Assembly (NCBI RefSeq): GCF_023278185.1
Contig: NZ_CP066356.1
Location: 8,486,001-8,550,000, forward strand
Length of the DNA stretch: 64,000 nt
Reading direction: 5' to 3'
Source of the DNA: Bradyrhizobium elkanii USDA 76
GTDB lineage: Bacteria > Pseudomonadota > Alphaproteobacteria > Rhizobiales > Xanthobacteraceae
Position 1 is the first letter of the stretch; every line of letters begins with the position of its first letter. Shown one piece after another: positions 45,499 to 54,916 of the stretch. The translations under genes and the position numbers were made by a program. A model generated the notes under the pieces. That model did not search any database. It saw nothing but the letters and a program-made list of their open reading frames with translations, and had not been told where the DNA came from.

Positions 45499-46251
45499 GT
45501 GGGTCTCGCGCGTCAGCGACCGGGGACGGCGAATGCGTTCGCGATGGACGTGCTTTGCGCACGCATCCTCGAACGTCATCGGGATTCCATCCGGGTCCAG
45601 AAAACCCATCTCGCCGTTCCGAATCTCACGCGCATCATCGGCGCCACGCTCACGCTTTCCAACAAGCACGGCTTTCACGCCACCACGCTGCGCCAGCTCG
45701 CGGAGGCCTCGGGCCTCAGCATGGGCGGCCTTTATACGTACTTCGACAGCAAGCCGACGCTGCTGTCGATGATTCTCGGCGAGGTCGCCGAGACGGTGGC
45801 GGAGGTTCTCAACTCGCCGCCCGCCGACGTGAAGCAGGATGCGCGCAAGCATCTGCACTGGATCATCGCGACCCATGTCCGCATGAGCGAGGCGATGCAG
45901 CCCTGGTTCGTGTTCTGCTTCATGGAAGCAAAGTCGTTTCCGCCCGCGGAGCGCCAGCGCGCCATCGAGATGGAGGTGATGACCGAGAAGATCATCGCTG
46001 GCGTCCTCAAGCAGGGCGTCGCCAGCGGCGTCTTCGCGATCGACCAGGTCACGCTGACGGCATCGCTGATCAAGCCGCTGCTGCAGGACTGGTACGTCAA
46101 ACGCGCGAAGTACCGCAGACGCGGCACTTCGATCGAGGCCTACATCAAATCCGTCGGCGCGTTCGTGGACGCCGCGGTCGCCGGCAGGCCGCGGCCCGGC
46201 CGCGCCGCGACCGGCTCCCGCACGAGAGCCAGACCGACGGCGCACCCGTAG
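45499..46251 (+). CDS. TetR-family regulator of the adjacent ABC transporter
   Basis: The product is 250 aa from GTG 45499, which has a strong AGGGAGG ribosome-binding site. The TetR HTH is at about residues 50-95 (RIIGATLTLSNKHGFHATTL, RQLAEASGLSMGGLYTYFDS) after an unusual 45-residue N-terminal extension. The C-terminal ligand domain has WFVFCFMEAKSFPP. It directly precedes the transporter operon by 19 nt and is most likely its regulator or cotranscribed with it. Confidence 0.9.
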   Translation: MGLARQRPGTANAFAMDVLCARILERHRDSIRVQKTHLAVPNLTRIIGATLTLSNKHGFHATTLRQLAEASGLSMGGLYTYFDSKPTLLSMILGEVAETVAEVLNSPPADVKQDARKHLHWIIATHVRMSEAMQPWFVFCFMEAKSFPPAERQRAIEMEVMTEKIIAGVLKQGVASGVFAIDQVTLTASLIKPLLQDWYVKRAKYRRRGTSIEAYIKSVGAFVDAAVAGRPRPGRAATGSRTRARPTAHP

Positions 46252-46270
46252 AAGCAGGAAGGACGAGGCA

Positions 46271-47242
46271 ATGAAGCGATTGCGATTCAATCAACAGGAG
46301 ATCGTCTTCGCCGTCTTTGCCGTGCTGTTCCTGGCGTTCTCGATTTTCCTGCGCGGCTTCCTGACGCCGGAGAACATGCTGACGCTGCTGCAGAACGTTG
46401 CGGTGCTCGGCATCCTCGGGCTGGCGATGGCGATCGTCGTGATCGGGCGCGGCATCGACATCTCGCTGATCGCAGCCCTCGCGGTGCCGCCGGGGCTCGT
46501 GCTGCAGATGGTGCAGAACGGCCACTCGCTGCCGACCGCGCTGGTGACGGCCGTGCTGCTCACGATCGCCTTCGGCCTCGTCAATGGCTGGCTGATCGCC
46601 TATGCCGAGGTCCCTTCGCTGTTTGCGACGCTGGCGACCGGCCTGCTGCTCGCCGGCCTCGGGCAGGCCGCGCTGTTTCAGCTCGACGTCGTGCAGTGGA
46701 GCGACGGCATGAAGGGCTTCGAGCGGCTCGGACAGGGCACCATATCAGGCATCCCGACCTCGATCGTGATGTTCGCGATCGCCTGCGTCGTGGTCGCGTT
46801 CCTGCTGCGGCAGACGCGCTGGGGCGCCTATATCTACGCGATCGGCGATAATCCCTACGCGGCCCGCGTCACCGGCATCCCCTCGCGCCCGATCATTGTG
46901 CTGCAATATGTCGTCGCGGCGCTGATCGGCTGCTTCGCGGGCCTGGTGATGGCGGCATCGGTCAATTCGATGCCGACCCGCATCTTCAATTCGACGCTGA
47001 TCTACGACGTCATCCTCGTCGTCGTGCTCGGCGGCATCGGCCTGTCGGGCGGCCGCGGCGGCGTGCTCAACGTCATCATCGGCACGCTGCTGATCGGCAC
47101 CATGCTGAACGGCATGACCATCATGGACATTTCCTACGCCGGACAAAACCTCGTCAAGGGTGTCGTCCTGCTGCTCGCCGTCATCACGGATTCGTTCCTG
47201 AATCCGCGCAACGAAGAAACGGCACAGCAGGGCGACATCTGA
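46271..47242 (+). CDS. sugar-type ABC transporter permease (RbsC-like)
   Basis: The product is 323 aa with eight to ten membrane helices. Features such as GLAMAIVVIGRGIDISLIAA, LVNGWLIAYAEVPSLFATLA and IYAIGDNPYAARVTGIPSRP are typical of the BPD_transp_2 permeases of ribose/xylose/autoinducer importers. The ATG follows GAAGGACGAGGC. It pairs with the second, fused permease further down, giving a heterodimeric membrane part. Confidence 0.93.
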   Translation: MKRLRFNQQEIVFAVFAVLFLAFSIFLRGFLTPENMLTLLQNVAVLGILGLAMAIVVIGRGIDISLIAALAVPPGLVLQMVQNGHSLPTALVTAVLLTIAFGLVNGWLIAYAEVPSLFATLATGLLLAGLGQAALFQLDVVQWSDGMKGFERLGQGTISGIPTSIVMFAIACVVVAFLLRQTRWGAYIYAIGDNPYAARVTGIPSRPIIVLQYVVAALIGCFAGLVMAASVNSMPTRIFNSTLIYDVILVVVLGGIGLSGGRGGVLNVIIGTLLIGTMLNGMTIMDISYAGQNLVKGVVLLLAVITDSFLNPRNEETAQQGDI

Positions 47243-47284
47243 ACCAGGCCACAAGAACATTCAATCACGACCAAGGAGGAAGCA

Positions 47285-48301
47285 ATGAAATACGCTGTCA
47301 GGACTGCAAAGGTGATCGCCGCGGCGCTCGGGCTTGCAGCCATCGCCGCTCCGGCTCTGGCCCAGCAGGGCCTGGACGAGCCGTTCCAGAAGCCGTTCAG
47401 GGAAGCCCTCGCCGGCAAGACGGTGGCCTACGTTCCGGTCGCCATGAACTTCGACCTCACCGAAGGCTGGTACGCCGGCATGAAGAAGGAGCTCGAACCC
47501 TACGGCGTAAAGTTCGAGATCCGCGATCCCAACTGGAACACCAATGCCGGCGCGCAGGCGGTGACCTCGCTGATCTCGGAGAAGCCAGCCGTGATGGTGA
47601 TCCACAATCCGGACGTGCAGACCTACGCCAAGTTGCTGCAGCGCGCCGAGAACGAAGGCATCTACGTCATCCAGATCAACATGGGGTCGGCCTATCGCTC
47701 TTCGGCCTTTGTCGGCGCCAACTGGATCGAGATCGGCGAGCGGGACACCGAAGCCGTGGTGAAGGCCTGCCAGGGCAAGTCGAACAAGATCGCCATCGTG
47801 CAGGGCGCGCTCTCGGCGGCCGCCAGCGCCTACACGCTCAAGGGCGTCGAGAACGTGCTCGCCAAGCATCCGGAGATCAAGGTGGTCTCGAGCCAGGCGG
47901 CCGACTGGGACGCCGCGAAGGCCAAGGCGATTACCCAGACCGTGCTGAAGCAGAATCCTGATCTTTGCGGCATCGTCGGCTTCTGGGACGGCATGGACAT
48001 CGGCACCGCCGCCGCGGTGAAGGAAGCCGGCCTGACCGGCAAGGTGTTCGTCGCGACCTCCGGCGGCGGCGAGCGCAAGGGCGCCTGCGAGCTGGTGAAG
48101 TCCGGCGCGTTCGATCTCAACATGAGCTACGACGTGCCGACCCAGGCCGCGCAGATGGCCGGCACCATCAAATGGCTGCTGTCGTCGGGCGCCAAGGCCG
48201 GCTCGATCAAGGGCTCGGAGTACACGACGCTGATCCCGATCACCAAGGAGAACGCGGACAGCCAGACCGCGTGCTGGAATCTCAGCGACCTGAAGAAATA
48301 G
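47285..48301 (+). CDS. periplasmic substrate-binding protein of the ABC transporter
   Basis: The 338-aa protein has a signal peptide (VIAAALGLAAIAAPALAQQG) and a Peripla_BP_4 fold: VAYVPVAMNFDLTEGWYAGM, VTSLISEKPAVMVIHNPDVQ, GIVGFWDGMDIGTAAAVKEA, VFVATSGGGERKGACEL. These are the sugar- or autoinducer-binding class. AAGGAGGAAGCA precedes the ATG. It lies between two permease genes. Ligand unknown; the beta-propeller partners may suggest a lactone or aromatic derivative, but that is inference. Confidence 0.93.
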   Translation: MKYAVRTAKVIAAALGLAAIAAPALAQQGLDEPFQKPFREALAGKTVAYVPVAMNFDLTEGWYAGMKKELEPYGVKFEIRDPNWNTNAGAQAVTSLISEKPAVMVIHNPDVQTYAKLLQRAENEGIYVIQINMGSAYRSSAFVGANWIEIGERDTEAVVKACQGKSNKIAIVQGALSAAASAYTLKGVENVLAKHPEIKVVSSQAADWDAAKAKAITQTVLKQNPDLCGIVGFWDGMDIGTAAAVKEAGLTGKVFVATSGGGERKGACELVKSGAFDLNMSYDVPTQAAQMAGTIKWLLSSGAKAGSIKGSEYTTLIPITKENADSQTACWNLSDLKK

Positions 48302-48378
48302 TCCGGCCATTCCCGCTCGACGTCCCGGGCGATCTCACCCCGGGACGTCGATCTTCCCGAATCGAACGCCTTGCTGGA

Positions 48379-50502
48379 ATGCCGATGCGCGACACCCTGA
48401 CGAGCCTGCGTTACCGCTACTGGCCGGATCATCTCCTCGGCGAGATCCTGTCCAAGCGTTGGACCGAGACCGCAATTCCGGTGATCCTGCTCTTGATCGT
48501 CGGCTTCGCGCTCAGCCGTTCCATCGATCACTTCCTGTCGCCGTCGGGCCTCGCCGACACCGCGCGGCAGGCCGGCGAGATCGGCTTCATCGGCCTCGGC
48601 ATGGCGCTGGTCGTCATCGTCGGCGGCATCGATCTGTCGGTCGGCTCGATCTTCGCGCTGACGGATTTCTGCGCGCTTTACCTGCTCGACGTGCTGAACT
48701 GGCCGGTTCCCGCGGTGGTGGTCGCCACCCTCGTCTGCGGCGCACTGCTCGGCGCCGTCAACGGTGTCCTGATCGGCTACTTGCGACTGCGCGCCTTCAT
48801 CACCACGCTGATCACCTTGATCATCTACCGCTCGGCGTTCGATCTGTTGATCCAGCGCTACTCCAATTCGATCGCCGCCGCCTTCCCCGACATCCCGTCC
48901 TGGAATTTCATCGGCGGCGGCGACGTGTTCGGCATTCCGAGCGTCGCCTTGGTCTACATCGCGATCGCGATCTTCGGCCATATCTTCATGACCCGGCTGC
49001 GCCCGGGCTGGCACATCACCGCGATCGGCGGCTCGCGCCGTTCGGCCTACAATTCCGGCATTCCGGTCCGCCGCACCATCGCGCTCTGCTATGTCGCAAG
49101 CGGCGTGCTGACCAGCATCGCCGCGCTGTTCTTCGCGGCCCGGCTCGGCACCGTCGGCGGCGACATCGGCGTCGGCCTCGAGGTGATCGTGCTGACCGCG
49201 ACCGTGCTGGGCGGCATCACGCTCGGCGGCGGCAAGGGCTCGGTCGCCAAATCGCTGGTCGGCGTGCTGATCGTGCTCCTGATCACCAACGGCCTGACCA
49301 CGCTGAATGCACGGGGCGGCATCAACCGCATGGCGCTGGCAGGCATCCTGCTGGTTGCGGCGATGATCGACATCCGCTGGCAGAAGAACCGCACCCGCAT
49401 CATCAGCAAGGTCTATGTCGCGCCGACCTATCATGCGCTGCCGCCGCCGCCGGCCACCGAGATCGGCCAGGGCGGCCCGTTCGAGCAGAACGACAAGCTG
49501 CGCGACGTCGAACTGATCGGCCTCGGCCGCATCGAGGCGCCGGAGGACGTGATCCTCGATCGCAACAACAATCTCTACGCCGGCTCGCGTCATGGCGACA
49601 TCATACGCTTCCATGCGCCCGATTATCAGCGGATGGAGGTGTTCGCCCATATCGGCGGTCAGCCGCTCGGCATGGCGTTCGACCGGCAGGACAATCTCTA
49701 TGTCTGCATCGGCGGCATGGGCCTTTACCGCATCACGCCCGACGGCACCGTGGAGAAGGCGACTGACGAGACCAACCGCAGCATGCATTCGGTGAACGAC
49801 GACAGCCGGCTGCGGCTGGCCGACGACCTCGACATCACCGACGACGGCCTGATCTTCTTCTCGGAAGCCACCGTGCGCTACGAAATGGACGAATGGCCGA
49901 TCGACGGCCTCGAGGCGCGCGGCAACGGCCGCATCATCTGCTACGACACCAAGACCGGCGCGACGCATACCGCGCTGCGCGGCCTCAAATTTCCCAACGG
50001 CATCTGCGTCGCCAGCGACGGGGTGTCGATCCTGTTCGCCGAGACCTTCGGCTGCTCGATCAAGCGGCTGTGGTTCGCGGGGCCGAAGAAGGGCCAGGTC
50101 GAGGTGGTGATGGACAATCTGCCGGGCTATCCCGACAACATCAACCTCGCCTCCGACGGCAATTACTGGCTGGCGCTGGTCGGCATGCGCAGCCCCTCGC
50201 TCGACCTTGCCTGGAAGATGCCGGGCTTCCGCCGCCGCATGGCCAAGCGCGTCCCGGTCGACGAATGGCTGTTCCCGAACATCAACACCGGCTGCGTCGT
50301 CAAGTTCAACGAGCAGGGCAAGATCCTCGAATCGTTCTGGGACCTGCGCGGCGAGAACCATCCGATGATCACCTCGATGCGCGAGCATCGCGGCTATCTC
50401 TATCTCGGCGGCATCATGAACAACCGGATCGGCCGCTACAAGCTGGAGAACGCGGACCCGAACTTCGTGCAGTATGACAAGCGCTGGGGGAAGCTGTCGT
50501 GA
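48379..50502 (+). CDS. ABC permease fused to SMP-30/strictosidine-synthase-like beta-propeller
   Basis: The product is about 707 aa. Residues 1-335 are a second RbsC-like permease (GLGMALVVIVGGIDLSVGSI, VLTATVLGGITLGGGKGSVA). After a linker (APTYHALPPPPATEIGQGGP) the remaining 350 residues match SMP-30/gluconolactonase/strictosidine-synthase propellers: EAPEDVILDRNNNLYAGSRH, GQPLGMAFDRQDNLYVCIGG, FPNGICVASDG, GYPDNINLASDGNYW. Fusion of a permease with a propeller is unusual. The propeller could be in the cytoplasm and hydrolyse an imported lactone or bind the substrate. The start is one of two ATGs (48379, 48385). Confidence 0.88.
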   Translation: MPMRDTLTSLRYRYWPDHLLGEILSKRWTETAIPVILLLIVGFALSRSIDHFLSPSGLADTARQAGEIGFIGLGMALVVIVGGIDLSVGSIFALTDFCALYLLDVLNWPVPAVVVATLVCGALLGAVNGVLIGYLRLRAFITTLITLIIYRSAFDLLIQRYSNSIAAAFPDIPSWNFIGGGDVFGIPSVALVYIAIAIFGHIFMTRLRPGWHITAIGGSRRSAYNSGIPVRRTIALCYVASGVLTSIAALFFAARLGTVGGDIGVGLEVIVLTATVLGGITLGGGKGSVAKSLVGVLIVLLITNGLTTLNARGGINRMALAGILLVAAMIDIRWQKNRTRIISKVYVAPTYHALPPPPATEIGQGGPFEQNDKLRDVELIGLGRIEAPEDVILDRNNNLYAGSRHGDIIRFHAPDYQRMEVFAHIGGQPLGMAFDRQDNLYVCIGGMGLYRITPDGTVEKATDETNRSMHSVNDDSRLRLADDLDITDDGLIFFSEATVRYEMDEWPIDGLEARGNGRIICYDTKTGATHTALRGLKFPNGICVASDGVSILFAETFGCSIKRLWFAGPKKGQVEVVMDNLPGYPDNINLASDGNYWLALVGMRSPSLDLAWKMPGFRRRMAKRVPVDEWLFPNINTGCVVKFNEQGKILESFWDLRGENHPMITSMREHRGYLYLGGIMNNRIGRYKLENADPNFVQYDKRWGKLS

Positions 50503-51593
50503 TCGCGGCCGTCAGGGATTTCGCCAACCGCTTTCTCGGCCGCGGCGAGGCCACCATCACCGTGCCGTCGTTCGACGGCGCACTGAAGCCGAACCAGAAA
50601 CTGGAATCTGCGACCACCTTGCTGGAATGCGAGGCGCTAGAGGATCTCGCAACCGACGGCCGCAACCTCTATGTCGCCGACGGCCGGCGTCTGCTGCGCC
50701 TCGACGGCAGCGGAGCGACCGAGCTGCGCCGCTTCGAGCAGCCGATTTCGGCGCTCTGCGCGCTCGCCGGCGGCGGCATCGCGGTCGCGCTCGGCGGCCG
50801 CGAGGTGCGGCTCTATACCAATCCCTCGTCGGGCGACCCGAGCGCGACATTCAACGCCACCTTCAACGCGATCAACGCGCTGACGCAGGCCGGCGACGGC
50901 ACCCTGATCGCAACCGACGGCTCGGCGAGCTGCGGCATCGATGATTGGGCGCGCGACCTGATGGAGCTCAACCGAAGCGGCCGCGTGTTCCGGCTCGACC
51001 CCAGGACCAGGTCGGTGCAACCGCTGGCCTCGAAGCTCGGCTACGCCTTCGGCGCCTGCGCGCGCGGCGATGGCGTGCTGGTCAGCGAGAGCTGGCGGCA
51101 TCGCCTCGTCCTCGTCTCCAATGGAAGGCCGCCGCAGGTCGTGCTCGGACACCTGCCGGTGTATCCGTCGCGGCTGTCGAAGGCCGCGGGCGGCGGCTAT
51201 TGGCTCACCGCGTTCGCCGCACGCACCCAGCTGATCGAGTTCGTGCTGCGCGAGCCGGCCTACCGCCGCCGCATGATGGCCGAGATCGACCCGGCCTACT
51301 GGGTGGCGCCACGGCTGCGCTCGGGGTTTTCGTTCAAGGAGCCGATGCAGGGCGCCCACATCAAGACGATGGGCGTGATCAAGCCGTGGGCGCCACCGCG
51401 CTCCTATGGCCTCGTCATCCGGCTGAGCGAGGACGGCAAGCCAAAGTACTCGCTGCACAGCCGGGTCGACGGCGTCAATCACGGCATCGTCGCGGCGCTC
51501 GAGCTGGGCGACGACCTCGTGCTGATCGCCAAGGGACCGGGCCGCGTGCTGAAACTGCCCCTCGCCGGGCTCGCCGAGGAGGTCGGCTCATGA
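50499..51593 (+). CDS. SMP-30/strictosidine-synthase-like protein
   Basis: The product is 364 aa from a GTG overlapping the previous stop by 4 nt (GTGA). It is a second, more divergent propeller: LECEALEDLATDGRNLYVAD, GDGTLIATDGSASCGIDDWA, GYAFGACARGDGVLVSESWR, VYPSRLSKAAGGGYWLTAFA. No signal peptide is seen. The pair of propellers in one operon suggests a shared or heteromeric function in handling the imported compound. Confidence 0.85.
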   Translation: MIAAVRDFANRFLGRGEATITVPSFDGALKPNQKLESATTLLECEALEDLATDGRNLYVADGRRLLRLDGSGATELRRFEQPISALCALAGGGIAVALGGREVRLYTNPSSGDPSATFNATFNAINALTQAGDGTLIATDGSASCGIDDWARDLMELNRSGRVFRLDPRTRSVQPLASKLGYAFGACARGDGVLVSESWRHRLVLVSNGRPPQVVLGHLPVYPSRLSKAAGGGYWLTAFAARTQLIEFVLREPAYRRRMMAEIDPAYWVAPRLRSGFSFKEPMQGAHIKTMGVIKPWAPPRSYGLVIRLSEDGKPKYSLHSRVDGVNHGIVAALELGDDLVLIAKGPGRVLKLPLAGLAEEVGS

Positions 51594-53086
51594 GCGACAC
51601 CGTGCTTTCCCTGCGCAAGGCCACCAAGCTTTACGCCGGCGTGCCCGCCATCGAGGGCGTCGACTTCGACCTGCGCCGCGGCGAGATCCACGCGCTGGTC
51701 GGCGAGAACGGCGCCGGCAAGTCGACGCTGACCAAGGTGATGGCCGGCGTCGTGACCTTGACCTCGGGCGGCATGAGTGTCGACGGCGCGGAGGTCGCGC
51801 CGCGGACGCCGCTCGAGGCCCGCAATCTCGGCATCGCCATGGTGTTCCAGGAGAACAGCCTGGTGCCGACCATGACGGTCGCACAAAACCTGTTCCTCGG
51901 GCAGGAGAAATTCTACAACCGGCTGCGCGGCATCTACATCGCCGCCCAGCAATTCCTGCAATCGCTGAATTTCGACGTGACGCCGACCGCGACCGTCGGC
52001 GGGCTCGGCGCCGCCAAGAAGCAGATGGTGGAGATCGCGCGCGCGGTCCTGCACAAGGCCAAGGTCATCATCTTCGACGAGCCGACCGCGTCGCTGACGC
52101 CGGAGGAGAAGAAGTATTTCTTCGACCTGGTCCGAGATCTCAAGAAGCGCGGCGTCTCGATCGTCTTCATCTCGCACGCGCTGGAAGAGGCTCTGCTGCT
52201 CGCCGACCGCATCACCGTTCTGCGCGACGGCAAGCACGTCATCACCGACGACGCCGCGAAATTCGATCGCGCTGCGATCGTGCAGGCGATGGTCGGGCGC
52301 GACCTCTCCAACACGCTGTATGGCGCGCGGAAGACCAGCGTCCGGCCGGCGGGGGCGCGCGTGCTCACGGTGCAAAACCTCAAGATGGCGCCGATGGTGA
52401 AGAACAATTCGCTGTCGGTGTTTGCCGGGCAGATCACCGGCGTGTTCGGCCTGGTCGGCGCGGGCCGCACCGAGACCTTCAAGATCGTATCCGGCGTGTT
52501 GAAACGCGACTTCTTCCACGGCGGCGAGATCCTGCTGCACGACAAGCCGGTGCGCTACCGGGTACCGGCACCGGCGGTCAAGGCCGGCATCGCCTATGTG
52601 ACCGAGGATCGCAAGGTCGAGGGATTCTTCGAGACCGCCTCGATCGCCCGCAACATCTATCTCGGCCTGCTTTCCAAGTTTCCCGGGGGCCGCATGATGT
52701 TGTCGCGGCGCGAGACCAATTCGGTGGGCAAGACCTGGACCCAGCGCCTCAAGGTTCGCGCCATCGGCGACGAGGCCAGGGTGGTCGAGCTGTCGGGCGG
52801 CAACCAGCAGAAGGTGGTGATCGCCAAATCGCTGGTGCAGGAGCCCGAGCTGATCATCTTCGACGAACCGACCCGCGGCGTCGACGTCGGCGCCATCGTC
52901 GAGATCCACGAGCTGATCAACCAGCTCGCCGACGAGGGCAAGGCGGTGGTGGTGATCTCGTCCTATCTGCCCGAGATCATGGCGCTGTCCGACCGCATCC
53001 TGGTCTCGCGCCAGGGCAAGGTGGTCGAGGAATTCTCCGCGCTCGAAGCCACCGAGGAGAAGATCATGTACGCGGCGATTCATTGA
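51590..53086 (+). CDS. sugar-type ABC transporter ATPase (RbsA-like, two NBDs)
   Basis: The 498-aa tandem ATPase starts at ATG 51590 (ATGA overlap; GAGGAGG upstream). NBD1 has Walker A GENGAGKST (38-46) and IIFDEPTASL, but its signature is altered (GGLGAAKKQMVEIA instead of the usual LSxGxxQ). NBD2 has a degenerate Walker A (GLVGAGRTE), normal for this family, and a canonical LSGGNQQKV plus IIFDEPTRGVD. It energises the permease pair encoded upstream. It ends the operon. Confidence 0.93.
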   Translation: MSDTVLSLRKATKLYAGVPAIEGVDFDLRRGEIHALVGENGAGKSTLTKVMAGVVTLTSGGMSVDGAEVAPRTPLEARNLGIAMVFQENSLVPTMTVAQNLFLGQEKFYNRLRGIYIAAQQFLQSLNFDVTPTATVGGLGAAKKQMVEIARAVLHKAKVIIFDEPTASLTPEEKKYFFDLVRDLKKRGVSIVFISHALEEALLLADRITVLRDGKHVITDDAAKFDRAAIVQAMVGRDLSNTLYGARKTSVRPAGARVLTVQNLKMAPMVKNNSLSVFAGQITGVFGLVGAGRTETFKIVSGVLKRDFFHGGEILLHDKPVRYRVPAPAVKAGIAYVTEDRKVEGFFETASIARNIYLGLLSKFPGGRMMLSRRETNSVGKTWTQRLKVRAIGDEARVVELSGGNQQKVVIAKSLVQEPELIIFDEPTRGVDVGAIVEIHELINQLADEGKAVVVISSYLPEIMALSDRILVSRQGKVVEEFSALEATEEKIMYAAIH

Positions 53087-53204
53087 TCGCCGCAACGGAC
53101 ATGCGTCACGGCCGGCTCGCCGCGCGCAGCACAATCGTGCAGACAACGCTCAAGCGGTGTAGCGCGGGGGTAGCCCGCCCGCCCGCCGCGATCCCGGTCG
53201 CGGG

Positions 53205-53579
53205 CTACTTCGGTCCGACGGTCCCGGTCACCTTCAGCCTCGCCGACCTCACCCAACCCGAGACGTCGTTGCCCGTCCCCGGGTTGAGGTACATCACCGA
53301 CGACCAGCCATCCCTGGTTTGCGCATAGGCGATCAGTGCGTCATTTGGAATGACGAACACCCCGCGGATCGGACAGTGCAGGTTCGGCGCCGAGTAGAAT
53401 TGCAGCCGTCCCGTGCCCGTCACCACATTGGCCAGCGGTGGCGACAGCATCGGGACGCGGCTGGTGCCGGTCTGCGGCTCCTTGCAGTTCGACGGCGTCT
53501 GCGCGTGCACGGTCGCTCCCGGAGCCCCCAGGATCAGCGCACACCAGACCATGCAGGCGACGACGAACCTGTCCGACAT
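53205..53579 (-). CDS. secreted SH3-like protein
   Basis: The product is 124 aa from ATG 53579, which has AGGAGG upstream. A signal peptide (VVACMVWCALILGAPGATVH) leads to a single bacterial SH3-type domain (LQFYSAPNLHCPIRGVFVIP, IAYAQTRDGWSSVMYLNPGT, SGWVRSARLKVTG). It is likely periplasmic, possibly binding cell-wall peptides. It is followed on the same strand by no further gene up to the ABC ATPase. Confidence 0.75.
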   Translation of the reverse strand: MSDRFVVACMVWCALILGAPGATVHAQTPSNCKEPQTGTSRVPMLSPPLANVVTGTGRLQFYSAPNLHCPIRGVFVIPNDALIAYAQTRDGWSSVMYLNPGTGNDVSGWVRSARLKVTGTVGPK

Positions 53580-53629
53580 CACTGATCCTCCTGACGTCGC
53601 CAGTTGCGGCAACCGGCGAAGGGATTGAT

Positions 53630-53917
53630 TCAGTTCGTGCCCGCGATGATGACGAGATTGTTCAGGACAGGCGTGGAGCAGAACGCGACGACGAGAGCGA
53701 TGTTGTAAACGTTGTTGCTCCGCCAAAGCAGCCACGTGACCACGAACGTCAAACCAAGCTTGGGCACCAGCCACCATACGCCGAACCATGTCTGCGCCAG
53801 ATGCATGAACGGATTCAACTCACCCAGTCCGAGACTCAGGATCACATTCGTCGACTCAAGGTCGGCGTAACCCAGCAGCAGGGCGAGGAGCACCAAAAGA
53901 CCCTTAACCCAATTCAT
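53630..53917 (-). CDS. small membrane protein (DUF5658-like)
   Basis: The 95-aa protein has three hydrophobic helices: GLLVLLALLLGYADLESTNV, WLVPKLGLTFVVTWLL and NIALVVAFCSTPVLNNLVII. The acidic D-x-x-S/T pattern in the first helix and LGLGELNPFMH resemble DUF5658. It overlaps the sterol desaturase-like gene by 14 nt and is translated with it. Function unknown. Confidence 0.7.
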   Translation of the reverse strand: MNWVKGLLVLLALLLGYADLESTNVILSLGLGELNPFMHLAQTWFGVWWLVPKLGLTFVVTWLLWRSNNVYNIALVVAFCSTPVLNNLVIIAGTN

Positions 53918-54713
53918 TCCGAGACTCCCGATGCCAGTAATGCCGAAGATGCCGGATTGGCCAGATCACACTGTTGATGATGTCCACGCGCTCGGCAGGC
54001 ACGAGGCCCGTTGCAGGATATTCGTCCGGCTTCGGTATCCAGGCCGTGCCGAACAGAATGTCGAGGAGCGGAAAGCAGGCAGCGAAGTTTTTGTCCCTAT
54101 GCTCGGGAAGGACCGAGTGATGGATCCGGTGCCATTGCGGATTGTTGATCCATGTCACATACCGACCGAGCGGAATCCGAACGTTGAGATGGGCGCACGC
54201 GTCGGGCATGAAGAAGATGAACCCCACCGCGATCACCATGTCCGGCGGGATGCGGAACAGGATCGCCATGATCGGAAGAAACGCGTCGGACAACACCCGC
54301 TCCAGCCAGAAATGCCGGCCGCCGGTAATGAACGTCACGCCGTTCGCGCTGTGATGGAAGGAGTGCATCGCCCATAGAAAGGGGATCGCATGTTGCAGGC
54401 GATGGTATGCGTACTTGTAGAGATCGAATGCGACCACGATGATTGCGAGGGAGACGTACCACCAGTAACCGTCGGTCGGCAGCTTGATCCAGCCGAGACC
54501 GGTGTAGCTCGCGATCTTGCCAGCGCTGATCGCCGCGATCGGAGCAAGCATGGACGACAGCCCGAGGCTCACGATCACCGCGAGCCAATCATCGCGAAAC
54601 TCGCCGTAGGGAACGTCCGCGATCGGCCACCTTTTTTCCAGGATGCGACTGGTGTAGACGATGCCCAGAAACACGGCCGCATAAAATACGGCGTTCGCGA
54701 TGTCACTCTGCAT
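53904..54713 (-). CDS. sterol desaturase/fatty acid hydroxylase family protein
   Basis: The 269-aa membrane protein has the histidine clusters that bind the di-iron centre: HRLQH, HSFHHS and WHRIHHS, with four or more membrane helices (AVFYAAVFLGIVYTSR, WLAVIVSLGLSSMLAPIAAI). Family members hydroxylate or desaturate sterols, hopanoids or lipids. The gene is first in a two-gene operon with the small membrane protein. Substrate unknown; hopanoid modification is plausible in this genus. Confidence 0.9.
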   Translation of the reverse strand: MQSDIANAVFYAAVFLGIVYTSRILEKRWPIADVPYGEFRDDWLAVIVSLGLSSMLAPIAAISAGKIASYTGLGWIKLPTDGYWWYVSLAIIVVAFDLYKYAYHRLQHAIPFLWAMHSFHHSANGVTFITGGRHFWLERVLSDAFLPIMAILFRIPPDMVIAVGFIFFMPDACAHLNVRIPLGRYVTWINNPQWHRIHHSVLPEHRDKNFAACFPLLDILFGTAWIPKPDEYPATGLVPAERVDIINSVIWPIRHLRHYWHRESRNELG

Positions 54714-54774
54714 GAGGGATGACTCGCCGGTTCAAAGGGACAGACAAAATAAGAATAAAAACATCCTGCCGCCT

Positions 54775-54798
54775 ATAAGCTAAAAAAGCTTATTTTTT
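54775..54798 (+). terminator. intrinsic terminator-like hairpin
   Basis: ATAAGCT (54775-54781), a loop of five A residues, AGCTTAT (54787-54793) and then a T-run form a perfect stem followed by Ts. On this strand it would terminate rightward transcripts. There is no obvious gene upstream on this strand, so it may belong to a lost gene at the old integration site. Confidence 0.5.
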
Positions 54799-54916
54799 CT
54801 CAACGTTCTGGCCGGGGCAAGCGGGGTTTTTACGGGTCGGCCCTCGCCTTCGGCCCGATTCCGACCCGCGCGGGCGCATTTTTCCGGGCCGGCCTCCGAT
54901 CCGGTACAGAGCACCC

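Noticed and set aside
48127..50388. 753-codon minus-strand frame opposite the permease-propeller fusion
   Set aside because: No motif and biased composition; the plus-strand reading is well supported by permease and propeller motifs.
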